Origin: Clostridiales bacterium
Lineage (GTDB): Bacteria; Bacillota; Clostridia; Saccharofermentanales; Saccharofermentanaceae
Reading direction: 5' to 3'
DNA length: 64,000 nt
NCBI GenBank assembly: GCA_017545245.1
Contig: JAFWPB010000015.1
Span: forward strand, 29,056 to 93,055
How positions within the stretch are numbered: the stretch's first letter is position 1; each line of letters opens with the position of its first letter. Shown piece by piece: positions 54,265 through 62,899 of the stretch. A program made the translations under genes and the position numbers. The notes beneath the pieces were generated by a model that searched no databases, had not been told where the DNA came from, and saw only the letters and a list, made by a program, of their open reading frames with translations.

Positions 54265-55305
54265 ATGAAAGACAATAAAGTAATTGATGAAAAGATCCTT
54301 AGGGGAAGAAAGATTGGTGGACTGGTCTTATTCCTTTACATTCTTCTGCTTATCGGAGCGATTGTAGGAATCATTTTCACCTGCACCAGAGTAGACTCCA
54401 ACGATACCCCGCAGCCGCTTCCGCTGTTTATTATCAGCATGATCTTCCTTTTTGTCGGCTGGTTCCCGCTTTGCGGACTTAAGGTCCTGAAGCCAAACGA
54501 AGCGCTGGTACTGACACTGTTCGGTAAATACGTCGGCACACTCAAGGGCGATGGATTCTTCTTTGTAAACCCGTTCTGCACTGCTTTTAACCCGGCAGCC
54601 GGAACACATCTTGGACAGAGCGGCGACGTCAGCACCAAGCGCGTCATTACAGCTGCAAATGGCCAGCAGACCGCAAACGTAGAGATTGCTTCCAAGAAGA
54701 TCTCCCTGAAGGTCATGACACTTTCCAACAGCAAGCAGAAGGTCAACGATGTTCTCGGTAATCCGGTCGAAGTCGCCGTCGCGGTTATGTGGAAAGTATC
54801 CAATACTGCGAAAGCTGTATTTAACGTAGATAACTTCAAAGAGTATCTTTCCCTGCAGTGCGACACGGCCGTCCGTAATGTCGTAAAAGTCTATCCGTAT
54901 GACGTGACCGATAATGTCGATACCACAGGCGACGGCGAAGCTGATGACGGTTCCCTCCGTGGTTCTACAGAAGTGGTAGCAAGACGTATCAAGGAAGAGA
55001 TCCAGAGCAAGGTCGAAGAGGCTGGTCTGGAGATCGTAGATGCAAGAATTACTTACCTCGCCTATGCACCGGAAATCGCAGCTGCGATGCTCCAGCGTCA
55101 GCAGGCTGCAGCGATCGTCGATGCAAGAAAGCTGATCGTAGATGGTGCAGTAGGTATGGTAGAAATGGCGCTCGACAGATTGTCCGAAAAGAAAACAGTC
55201 GAACTGGACGAGGAACGTAAGGCGGCAATGGTTTCAAATCTCCTGGTCGTACTGTGCGGCAATAAGGAAGCCCAGCCAATCGTGAATTCCGGGAGTCTCT
55301 ACTGA
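54265..55305 (+). CDS. SPFH/Band 7 domain membrane protein
   Basis: 346 residues from MKDNKVIDE at 54265 (GGTGGAG upstream; the ORF opens 75 bp earlier in the promoter hairpin). Two hydrophobic segments near the N-terminus (about 16-45 and 60-80), then the SPFH domain (NEALVLTLFGKYVGTLKGDGFFF, VMWKVSNTAKAVFNV) and the helical EIAAAMLQRQQAAAIVDARKLIV tail. Proteins of this family form oligomeric rafts on membranes; this subgroup, paired with a small Arc-like protein, has no known role. Confidence 0.88.
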   Translation: MKDNKVIDEKILRGRKIGGLVLFLYILLLIGAIVGIIFTCTRVDSNDTPQPLPLFIISMIFLFVGWFPLCGLKVLKPNEALVLTLFGKYVGTLKGDGFFFVNPFCTAFNPAAGTHLGQSGDVSTKRVITAANGQQTANVEIASKKISLKVMTLSNSKQKVNDVLGNPVEVAVAVMWKVSNTAKAVFNVDNFKEYLSLQCDTAVRNVVKVYPYDVTDNVDTTGDGEADDGSLRGSTEVVARRIKEEIQSKVEEAGLEIVDARITYLAYAPEIAAAMLQRQQAAAIVDARKLIVDGAVGMVEMALDRLSEKKTVELDEERKAAMVSNLLVVLCGNKEAQPIVNSGSLY

Positions 55306-55499
55306 TGGCTGAGAAGAAACAAATTCCGCTCCGTCTTTCTGCAAAACTCTATGATGCAATTGCAGCGTGGGCAGAAGACGACTTCCGTTCCGTCAACGGA
55401 CAGATCGAATATCTCTTGACCGAATGCGTCAAACAGAGAAAGAAAAACGGGAAATACGTTTCCGAAGAACTGGACAAAGGGATCGATCTGGACATCTGA
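55305..55499 (+). CDS. Arc-like ribbon-helix-helix protein
   Basis: 64 residues: KKQIPLRLSAKLYDAIAAWAEDDFRSVNGQIEYLLTECVKQR is the beta-strand/helix/helix plan of Arc/MetJ repressors. Its ATG overlaps the SPFH stop by one base, so the two are coupled. It may bind the palindrome in its own operon's leader, or bind the SPFH protein. Confidence 0.8.
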   Translation: MAEKKQIPLRLSAKLYDAIAAWAEDDFRSVNGQIEYLLTECVKQRKKNGKYVSEELDKGIDLDI

Positions 55500-55522
55500 T
55501 CCCTCCAAATAAAGACATAAAA

Positions 55523-55580
55523 AAGAAGGAGCTGCTCTTCTGTGCTTTTGCACTATGAAGAAGCAGCTCCTTCTTACTTC
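55523..55580. terminator. Bidirectional terminator between Arc-like and aldo/keto reductase genes
   Basis: AAGAAGGAGCTGCT (55523-55536) and AGCAGCTCCTTCTT (55562-55575) pair fully; T/A-rich flanks on both sides serve both converging genes. Confidence 0.85.
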
Positions 55581-55583
55581 TAC

Positions 55584-56720
55584 TCACTTTATTGCTTTTT
55601 CCGCATACTCGGCCAGCTTGTCACGGATCTTAATATGCTGTGGACATACGTCTTCACAAGCGCCACAACGGATGCAGGAATCCGCACGTCTCTTTCCTGG
55701 ATTAATTACACTGAAGCGTTCTTCGACTAACGCACGTTCCACGTTGCCATATAGCGTGATGATGTTCAGGGATTTGAAAGAACCGGAAATACCGATATCC
55801 ATCGGGCACACCTTTGCGCAGTAATTACATGTCGTACAAGGAACGATCGGGATCGCTTCCAGTGTCAGTCTGGCCTTTTCCATGACCGCCATCTCATTCT
55901 CATCCAGTTTTTTGAAGTCTGCCATATAAGAAAGATTGTCCTTCATCTGCTCCACATTACTCATACCGGAAAGAACAGTAATGATTCCATCGAGACTGGC
56001 CGCGTATCTGACTGCCCAGGAAGCCGGAGACATATCAGGATCTGCATCGCGGAGTACTTTTTCCACTTCCTCCGGTGGTTTTGCCAGAAGGCCGCCCTTG
56101 ACAGGTTCCATGATCACGATCGGCTTATTATGTCTTCTTGCCGTCTCATACACTTTTCTGGATTGTACTTCTGCACTTTCCCAGTCTGCATAGTTGATCT
56201 GAAGCTGCACAAATTCCGCCTCCGGATGTGCTGTCAAAATCTCTTCCAGCTCGTCTGCCGAACCATGAAAAGAAAAACCGACATGACGGATCTTGCCCTG
56301 CTCTTTCATTTCAAAAACAAATTTCCAAAGATCGAATTCTTCAAATGCCTTGGTACGGTTCTGTCCCAGGTTATGGAGAAGATAGAAATCAAAATAACCG
56401 GCGCCGGTACGTTGCAAAGAGGTTTCAAACTGTGCGATCGCATCTTCTCTGGTCTTACAGTTTGCCCAGGCTGCATTCTTGGTCGCCAGTGTATAACTGT
56501 CTCGAGGGTGTCTCTCTACGAGAGCCTGACGGATCGCATCTTCACTTCCCCCATACACATATGCCGTATCAAAATAAGTACATCCGGCCGCAAGGAACAG
56601 ATCGACCATCTCTTTCGTCTGCTCGATGTCGATCACATCGTTCTCACCTTCAATGCGGGGAAGGCGCATTAAACCGAATCCCAGTTTCTTGATGTCTTGT
56701 CCTAAGTAACGTTCTTCCAT
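55584..56720 (-). CDS. Aldo/keto reductase with two 4Fe-4S clusters
   Basis: 378 residues from MEERYLG at 56720 (GGAGG upstream). The N-terminal 290 residues form the aldo/keto reductase barrel (GLMRLPR, FDTAYVYGGSEDAI); the C-terminal 80 carry two ferredoxin-type motifs, CTTCNYCAKVCP and CIRCGACEDVCPQHI. This fused type is common in anaerobic Firmicutes and probably passes electrons between ferredoxin and a carbonyl substrate that is unknown. Confidence 0.92.
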   Translation of the reverse strand: MEERYLGQDIKKLGFGLMRLPRIEGENDVIDIEQTKEMVDLFLAAGCTYFDTAYVYGGSEDAIRQALVERHPRDSYTLATKNAAWANCKTREDAIAQFETSLQRTGAGYFDFYLLHNLGQNRTKAFEEFDLWKFVFEMKEQGKIRHVGFSFHGSADELEEILTAHPEAEFVQLQINYADWESAEVQSRKVYETARRHNKPIVIMEPVKGGLLAKPPEEVEKVLRDADPDMSPASWAVRYAASLDGIITVLSGMSNVEQMKDNLSYMADFKKLDENEMAVMEKARLTLEAIPIVPCTTCNYCAKVCPMDIGISGSFKSLNIITLYGNVERALVEERFSVINPGKRRADSCIRCGACEDVCPQHIKIRDKLAEYAEKAIK

Positions 56721-56854
56721 AGAAACCTCCTGCTTTATGTTGTATTCAGTTTTTCTGTTCTTTGATAAGCCCATGCCCCCAAACGCTTATATGAATCATT
56801 ATAACGCATAGACGCCCTCGGATGTAATCCTTTATTCTCATTGTTCTTTCGGTT

Positions 56855-56863
56855 TGGTATAAT
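56855..56863 (+). promoter_or_regulatory. Extended -10 element of glycosyltransferase gene
   Basis: TGGTATAAT, 31 bp before the start at 56895; no clear -35 box. Confidence 0.55.
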
Positions 56864-56894
56864 GAACACGATTTCATGAATTGAGGGTAGTCTT

Positions 56895-59255
56895 ATGAAA
56901 ATAGCCATTGTCAGTCCGAGTCCCGTTCCTTTTACCATAGGTGGTGCCGAGAATCTGGCTTGGGGACTTTGTGAAGCAATCAACAAATACACCGGACACC
57001 AGGCTGAGCTGATCAAGCTTCCTTCGAAAGAATTCGAATTCTGGGATCTGGTTGAAAACTACTATCAATTCTACAAGCTTGATCTTCGCCACTTTGATCT
57101 TGTGATCACAACAAAATATCCGGCCTGGATGATCCATCATGATAACTGTATGGTCTATATGCTCCACACCCTTAGAGGCCTTTACGATATGTATCCGGAA
57201 GAGGCTCTGGGACTTGACGTTTCTCCGTCCTGTCCCGCGGTGGATGCCCTCCTTTCTTACATGGAAAGCCATAGAAACTATTGTGACCTGGACGTATTTT
57301 TCGACAAACTCTTCCTTTTGAAAAGCGACCCGTCCGTGCCAAAATCCTGTTTTGCTTTCCCGGGTCCGTTTATCCGAAGGATCGTTCACTATCTGGACAA
57401 CTGTGCACTTTCGCAGGAAGGCATGCACCGTTGGACTGCGATTTCAAACACTGTAAAAAACAGAAAAGACTATTTTCCGTCCCATGCCAAAGTGGATGTC
57501 GTCTACCCGCCTACGATCCTGAAGGATTGCCAGGCCGGTGACACCAGGCACATCTTCTTTTGCAGCAGGCTTGACGCGCCGAAGCGGATCGACATGTTGA
57601 TCCGTGCCATGAAACACGTTAAGAGCAATGTGGAACTCTTTATAGCCGGAACCGGTCCGGAGAAAGAAAAACTCCAGGAACTGGCCAAAGACGATCCACG
57701 GATTCACCTTCTCGGATTCGTATCTGATCAAGAAGTGGAAGAATACTATGCCAACTCGATCTGTATTCCCTACTTTCCATACGACGAAGACTATGGCTAT
57801 ATCACGATCGAAGCCATGCTCCACCAAAAACCGGTCATTACCACTACAGATTCCGGCGGACCGAATGAGTTTGTCGAAAACGGTGTGAACGGCTATGTCG
57901 TTCCTTTTGACGAAGAAGCGATCGCCGAGAAGATCGACCTTCTTGCTTCTGACCGTACAAAGGCTGAAGAGATGGGCAGGAAAGCCTATGAGAAAGTCAA
58001 AGGGATCACCTGGGACCATGCAGTGGAAGAACTTCTCTCCCATGAGAAAGATCGTCTTCACGAAAAGAAGATCATTGTGACCAACACCTTTACAGTCTAT
58101 CCACCCATCGGCGGCGGTCAGGCCAGGATCTACCATCTCTATAAGAGTCTGGCCGAGAAATTCGACGTAGAGATCCTTTGCTATGCCGTAGTTGACGAAA
58201 AGGCACGAAGAACCAAGATCGCCCGTGGATTGACGGAAACGGTCGTTCCAAAGTCTGTCCCGCATCAGGATGAAGAAAACCGTATCACGGACATTCTGAA
58301 GAAATCGATTACGGATATCTCTATGCTGTCGCTTGGCGAAATGACGCCGGAATACGGAAAGAAGCTGGAAGAAACAGCGTCTTCTTCTGATATGGTCATT
58401 CTGTGCCACCCTTACACATATCTTCAGTACAAGGCGCATGCAGGAAATCTTCCTTTTGCCTATGAAGCACAGGACATCGAATATCTTCTGAAGAAAGAGT
58501 ATCTGAAAGATACAGACCACCCGATTGCGAAAGAGTACCTTGCGAAACTCTTTCAGGTTGAAAAAGAATGCTGTGAGAACAGTCTTTTCATCATGACCTG
58601 TTCCGAAGAAGATAAAGAAAAACTGGCTGAGCTCTACCATTTAGATAGAAACAAGATCCTTGTTGTACCAAATGGTGTCGACTGCCAGGCCGTTCCTTAT
58701 ACCGACGTGTCTACACGTCTTGAAAACAAACGTCAGGCCGGTCTTGCAAACGAGAAGATCGCGATTTTTATGGGCAGCTGGCATGGACCAAACCTCGAAG
58801 CTGCGGAGATCGTAATCGAAACTGCAGAAAAATGTCCACGGACCAAATTCTTCCTGATGGGAAACATGTGTCCGTATTTCAAAGATCGTAATCTTCCGAA
58901 GAATGTTGCCCTTCTCGGCATCGTTTCCGAAGAAGAAAAGGCCCGGATCTTCCGTCTTGCCGATGTTGCACTGAACCCGATGTACAGCGGTTCAGGAACA
59001 AACCTTAAGATGTTCGACTACATGGCCTCCGGTCTTCCAGTCATCACCTCTTCTTTCGGAACACGAGGAATCGAGAACAAAGATCTCTTTATCGTTGCAG
59101 AAAAAGAAGGGCTTGCGGAAGCCATCAATACTTTCGATCTTTCTTCCATGCATGAAAAGGTCGAAGCCTCCCGAAAATACGTGGAGAAAGTTTTCGACTG
59201 GAAAGTCATCGCTGAACCTTTGACCAATAAAATCGATGCCGACCTCAATCGCTGA
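56895..59255 (+). CDS. Double glycosyltransferase (two GT4-type modules)
   Basis: 786 residues with two complete GT-B folds of the GT4 type in one chain. Module 1 (about 1-380) starts with KIAIVSPSPVPFTIGGAENLAWGL and has FPYDEDYGYITIEAMLHQKPVIT for donor binding. Module 2 (about 385-786) starts IIVTNTFTVYPPIGGGQARIYHLY and has NPMYSGSGTNLKMFDYMASGLPVIT. Both use nucleotide sugars, probably to build a surface polysaccharide. Cytosolic, no membrane segment. GAGGG precedes the ATG. It is monocistronic and ends in its own terminator. Confidence 0.9.
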   Translation: MKIAIVSPSPVPFTIGGAENLAWGLCEAINKYTGHQAELIKLPSKEFEFWDLVENYYQFYKLDLRHFDLVITTKYPAWMIHHDNCMVYMLHTLRGLYDMYPEEALGLDVSPSCPAVDALLSYMESHRNYCDLDVFFDKLFLLKSDPSVPKSCFAFPGPFIRRIVHYLDNCALSQEGMHRWTAISNTVKNRKDYFPSHAKVDVVYPPTILKDCQAGDTRHIFFCSRLDAPKRIDMLIRAMKHVKSNVELFIAGTGPEKEKLQELAKDDPRIHLLGFVSDQEVEEYYANSICIPYFPYDEDYGYITIEAMLHQKPVITTTDSGGPNEFVENGVNGYVVPFDEEAIAEKIDLLASDRTKAEEMGRKAYEKVKGITWDHAVEELLSHEKDRLHEKKIIVTNTFTVYPPIGGGQARIYHLYKSLAEKFDVEILCYAVVDEKARRTKIARGLTETVVPKSVPHQDEENRITDILKKSITDISMLSLGEMTPEYGKKLEETASSSDMVILCHPYTYLQYKAHAGNLPFAYEAQDIEYLLKKEYLKDTDHPIAKEYLAKLFQVEKECCENSLFIMTCSEEDKEKLAELYHLDRNKILVVPNGVDCQAVPYTDVSTRLENKRQAGLANEKIAIFMGSWHGPNLEAAEIVIETAEKCPRTKFFLMGNMCPYFKDRNLPKNVALLGIVSEEEKARIFRLADVALNPMYSGSGTNLKMFDYMASGLPVITSSFGTRGIENKDLFIVAEKEGLAEAINTFDLSSMHEKVEASRKYVEKVFDWKVIAEPLTNKIDADLNR

Positions 59256-59273
59256 AGCCGGCATCTCTTTTCT
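59235..59273 (+). terminator. Terminator overlapping glycosyltransferase stop
   Basis: GATGCCG (59235-59241) pairs with CGGCATC (59259-59265), then TCTTTTCTCTT. The left arm is inside the last codons of the gene. Confidence 0.65.
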
Positions 59274-59293
59274 CTTCGATTTGTTCGCGGACT

Positions 59294-60199
59294 CTATTTC
59301 GCCAGATCATAGACGAGATAATTGTGATCTTCATCTTTGATCTTTGCTCTGATGATATCATCATACAGCTTGTCTTTATCAAAATCACTGTGCCAGAAGA
59401 ACTCGTACTCAGAAGAGGTCTCGATCCAGAGATTCACTCTATCCTCATCGTAGAAGTGCATGCTTCCATCCGTCTCCGCATAGATCGTTGGTGTAGCTAC
59501 GCAGTTGTATGCTTCCTTCGTTCTTCCGTCATCCGTCTCAAGCGTAAACTTATATACCAAATAGATATTGTTGCTTCTGTCCGACGTAACCAGATACTTG
59601 TCGACAAGTTCCGGTTCCTGGATCATTTTCCAGATATCCTGTGAAGATTCGATCACGGCTCCTTCATGCTCTTTATGAAGATAGTCTATTGCCATCTCCT
59701 CGACCTGATTCATAAATTCCTTGTCGCCTTCAAGCTGGCTGGGAACAACACGATACACTCTCGCAGATTTCTTTGCAGAAGTTGGTGCACTCTGGGTAGT
59801 GGTGGGCTTCACATTATCCTTGTTATATTTATCTTTCATAAATTTGATCAGAAAAGCACATCCAACAAGAAGAACAGTGACGATGATGAAAGACCGAAGC
59901 AGCTCTTTTCTCGCCTTTCTTTTCCGCGCAAGCCGTTCTTGTTTCTGTTTTTCCTCACGAAGTCTTTCCGCTTCGATCATTTTCTCTTCCTGCGCTCTGT
60001 AGTACTCCTGCATCTCTGCTTTTTTATCCACAAGCGAGCGGCGGATCATCTCTTCTGCATTCACGATATTGTCATAAGCAATATCCGAACGGTCCTTTTC
60101 GATGTCAAAAACGCCGGAGCAGAATTCACAGACCAGCTTCTCTCCTACCAGATGGAGAGGCGCACCGCAGTTTTTACAATTCATTACACGTAATTTCAT
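59294..60199 (-). CDS. Zinc-ribbon membrane protein, paralogue 3
   Basis: 301 residues. N-terminal zinc ribbon (CKNCGAPLHL, CEFCSGVFDI, residues 8-31), an acidic link, a Glu/Arg/Lys-rich coiled-coil segment (about 52-96), one membrane helix (about 99-115), and a 180-residue C-terminal domain outside the membrane. AAGGAG precedes the ATG. Same plan and similar C-terminal domain (VDKYLVTSDRSNNIYLVYKF) as the two genes upstream; last of the three. No known function. Confidence 0.65.
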   Translation of the reverse strand: MKLRVMNCKNCGAPLHLVGEKLVCEFCSGVFDIEKDRSDIAYDNIVNAEEMIRRSLVDKKAEMQEYYRAQEEKMIEAERLREEKQKQERLARKRKARKELLRSFIIVTVLLVGCAFLIKFMKDKYNKDNVKPTTTQSAPTSAKKSARVYRVVPSQLEGDKEFMNQVEEMAIDYLHKEHEGAVIESSQDIWKMIQEPELVDKYLVTSDRSNNIYLVYKFTLETDDGRTKEAYNCVATPTIYAETDGSMHFYDEDRVNLWIETSSEYEFFWHSDFDKDKLYDDIIRAKIKDEDHNYLVYDLAK

Positions 60200-60214
60200 G
60201 CGTCTTCTCCTTTC

Positions 60215-61072
60215 TTATCTGGTAACATCCAGTTTAGTCGCCGTAAAGCCGGTCTTTCCAAGAATGCACTCCCTGTAAAGCTGGTCTTTATCTTCAAAAG
60301 CATTCCATGTATTGAAATGCGCATATCTGGATCCCTTAAAATCCAGTTTCAGTTTTCCGTCTTTATCGAGCTGCAGATTCTTTACGATAAAGCAGTCATA
60401 TACTTCGATCGTATCCTCGCTATCCTCATACTGATACTCGATCTTATAGACAAAGAAAAGATCCTGCTCTTTGCTTTTCTTATTCTCCATGAGATAGACA
60501 TCTTCAATCTCTGCGATCCCGACCATCCATGCAGTTCTTCTCTGTCCGTCGCTTCGATCTGTCACAGAATCAGGACGGAAGCGGGATTCATACATACTTC
60601 CGGAAGCGATCATGTTTTCCATAAAATTCGAATCCTTTTTGACCTCTTCCCGGATCGTCTCATATGCTTCATTCTTGTTCGACAGCACCTTATCCTTCGA
60701 TTGGGAGACACGATACCACACAAAAATAAAGATACCGATCATCAATGCCATAGAAATAAACATGTAAAGGAAAATGGCACCCACTGCTTTACCTGCAGTC
60801 TTGACAGCTTTCTGCGTAGCACGGGTCTGCGCACGATACATTTCTCTGTCTTTCATCTCTTTATTCAACTGGTATCCTGTTGTCATGAGATCCACATCTC
60901 TCTGAAGAAGCATGCGTGTACGGTCTGCCTGCGTAACAAGCTCAGTATAATTGACATCATCATCATCATAGTCAACGTTAAAAGCGGCTCCGCAGCTGGA
61001 ACAGAAGAACATGTCTCTTTCCTGGTTCAGGTAACCATTACACTGGGGACAATTCAGATTTGTCAGTTTCAT
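60215..61072 (-). CDS. Zinc-ribbon membrane protein, paralogue 2
   Basis: 285 residues. Zinc ribbon (CPQCNGYLNQERDMFFCSSCGAAFNVDYDD), link with the shared acidic NVDYDDDD motif, a coiled stretch with no long charged repeat, one membrane helix (about 98-120), and an external C-terminal domain with IEDVYLMENKKSKEQDLFFVYKIEYQ. GGAGG precedes the ATG. It is 12 bp after paralogue 1 and 15 bp before paralogue 3, so the three make one operon. Confidence 0.65.
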   Translation of the reverse strand: MKLTNLNCPQCNGYLNQERDMFFCSSCGAAFNVDYDDDDVNYTELVTQADRTRMLLQRDVDLMTTGYQLNKEMKDREMYRAQTRATQKAVKTAGKAVGAIFLYMFISMALMIGIFIFVWYRVSQSKDKVLSNKNEAYETIREEVKKDSNFMENMIASGSMYESRFRPDSVTDRSDGQRRTAWMVGIAEIEDVYLMENKKSKEQDLFFVYKIEYQYEDSEDTIEVYDCFIVKNLQLDKDGKLKLDFKGSRYAHFNTWNAFEDKDQLYRECILGKTGFTATKLDVTR

Positions 61073-61084
61073 TTTTTGTCCTCC

Positions 61085-61954
61085 TTATTTCTTCTTCGCA
61101 ATATCTGAAAGGACTTTTTCAGGAATTCCAAGTTTCGAAACGGCAGCGTCTTCCATTGCATCCAGTTCCTGTTCAACCAGTTCTTCCTTACTCATATATC
61201 CCATGTAATTACGTAAACTTGCCCGGTAATCACACTGCACTTTTCCATCACTTCCGATAGTGATATCCATCGCAGCCGGGTAATATACCCACGCCGTCTT
61301 CTCCGTTTTTTCGGAAGTAAACTCAACCCGATAGATCTCATATATTTCCGCATATCCGACATATCTTACCAGATAAGCTTCCACAAACTCCGGCTCTCCC
61401 GACATGTACGCATTCTCTGTCGAATTATCGATCTGGACATTATTTCTGACACTGTCCGTCTTCACATAATACGCACCGGATTCGATCGCATTCTTCAAGA
61501 AGGTTGTGTCGGCAACAACTTTATCACTGTCGATATCAAAGAAAGATTTTTTGAAAGAAGGATTTGTTTTCTCACTTAGTTTATTCACTACCGGAGAGAT
61601 CGTTCTTCTCGCATTACAAGCTACAGCCAGCATAGGGATCTGGAAAAGCATCGGAGAAAAGAACATGAATAAAACAACGATTCCGACAATGATGAGCCTC
61701 TTTGACTGACTCTGTCTGCGACGTCTTTCGTCATCAGCCGCCTGTTGCTGCTGGATCGCTCTTCTTGTCGCATCCATTCTTGCCAGGCGCTCTGCATTCG
61801 CCCGCTCACGCTCTTCACGCGTTGCTATTCTTGCCCGCTCAACATCGGATTGATCATAGTTTACGGCAAAAGAACTACCACATGTAGGACAAACCAGTTT
61901 TCCATCCTGAAATACAAGCTGGCTTCCGCAATTCTCACAGAAATTGTTCGCCAT
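61085..61954 (-). CDS. Zinc-ribbon membrane protein, paralogue 1
   Basis: 289 residues from MANNFCENCG at 61954 (AAAGGAG upstream). Zinc ribbon (CENCGSQLV, CPTCGSSFAVNYDQSD), a charged coiled-coil segment rich in Arg, Glu and Gln (about 35-82), a membrane helix (LIIVGIVVLFMFFSPMLFQIPML, about 86-108), and a C-terminal domain with VEAYLVRYVGYAEIYEIYRVEF. First of three tandem paralogues; the ribbons differ much more than simple recent duplicates would. Confidence 0.65.
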   Translation of the reverse strand: MANNFCENCGSQLVFQDGKLVCPTCGSSFAVNYDQSDVERARIATREERERANAERLARMDATRRAIQQQQAADDERRRRQSQSKRLIIVGIVVLFMFFSPMLFQIPMLAVACNARRTISPVVNKLSEKTNPSFKKSFFDIDSDKVVADTTFLKNAIESGAYYVKTDSVRNNVQIDNSTENAYMSGEPEFVEAYLVRYVGYAEIYEIYRVEFTSEKTEKTAWVYYPAAMDITIGSDGKVQCDYRASLRNYMGYMSKEELVEQELDAMEDAAVSKLGIPEKVLSDIAKKK

Positions 61955-62102
61955 AGTTCTCTCTCCTTTCAAGCCTCAAAAGTCCATGATCATTATATCA
62001 TAGGACCTTTACCCGAAAACCCGAAAAGAATACCTTTTTATGGAGTCTAAAATTCTCCCAGAGCAAATTACAGCCTGTGATCGAGCATGAAAGCGGTGAA
62101 GT

Positions 62103-62804
62103 CTACAGATCTTCCGGATCAATGTTTCTCGCCTTTAAATGGTTTTCGATAGCCTTGGCAATAAGTTTATGGCCTTCAAGATTCGGATGAATCCCGTCTG
62201 CACAGAGAAAACGGGAATAGTTCTTCTTTTCAAGGAAAATCGAAGTAATGTCGATGATTGGCACCTGCTCCGCGATCGCGATCTTAAAGACCTCGATGTT
62301 ATAACGCTCGTGCCAGTTCGTGATATATTGCTTATCCTGACGCATCCATTGCATGATCTTATCCGGATCCAGACCCTTCGAAATATGCAGGAAATAGCGG
62401 GTTGAATCGATTGGCGGAAGCGAAAGGAGTACAGGCTCTTTGCCCATGGCTTTGATCTCTTGGATGATGTTTCTATAGGTCGATGAGAAGTTCTCGATCG
62501 TGCTGAACGGAAGATGCTTTCTCTCTGGATCTTCGGCGATTTCTTTCCAGTTGAAATCACAATCGTTGCCGCCGAATTCCAATATCACATATTTGCTGTC
62601 GGAATTTCGGATCAGATCCAGGTTCTTCTCGAAGATCGACATGCCACGCGTGATCGTGCTGCCGAACCGTCCCTTGTTCTCGATCTTGATTCCAAAAGCT
62701 CTTTCACAAATCTTCTGAAAAGACTCGTCTGCAACTCTATAATGGTCATCCTCGTAGATGACTCCCTTCACAACTGAATCACCAAAAGCATTGATCGTGC
62801 TCAT
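62103..62804 (-). CDS. SGNH/GDSL-family hydrolase
   Basis: 233 residues, cytosolic. The SGNH blocks are present: GDSVVKG (block I serine), the Gly of the FGSTITRG block II, GGNDC (block III) and DGIHPN (block V Asp and His). Likely esterase or lipase acting on a small or sugar ester. Its ribosome site (GTGAGG) lies in the right arm of a strong hairpin at 62811-62873. Followed by 148 bp with nothing recognisable on the far side of the paralogue operon. Confidence 0.85.
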   Translation of the reverse strand: MSTINAFGDSVVKGVIYEDDHYRVADESFQKICERAFGIKIENKGRFGSTITRGMSIFEKNLDLIRNSDSKYVILEFGGNDCDFNWKEIAEDPERKHLPFSTIENFSSTYRNIIQEIKAMGKEPVLLSLPPIDSTRYFLHISKGLDPDKIMQWMRQDKQYITNWHERYNIEVFKIAIAEQVPIIDITSIFLEKKNYSRFLCADGIHPNLEGHKLIAKAIENHLKARNIDPEDL

Positions 62805-62810
62805 AAAAAC

Positions 62811-62873
62811 CTCACCCGAAACCTTGTATTACAACCATTCCGTCTGATTATACTACAAAAGGCTTCGGGTGAG
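62811..62873 (-). promoter_or_regulatory. Hairpin that can hide the ribosome site of the SGNH gene
   Basis: Read leftward, CTCACCCGAAGCCTT (62873-62859) pairs at 14 of 15 positions with AAGGTTTCGGGTGAG (62825-62811), which includes the GTGAGG ribosome site; TTTTT follows, then the ATG. It may also end transcripts of the AraC-GGDEF gene. A TATAAT (62852-62847) lies in the loop. Confidence 0.65.
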
Positions 62874-62899
62874 ACCAGTTTTCGCTTCATTTGAAGGGC

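Noticed and set aside
57444..58640. 398-codon minus-strand open frame inside the glycosyltransferase gene
   Set aside because: Composition is unlike a real protein and the opposite strand encodes two full GT4 modules.
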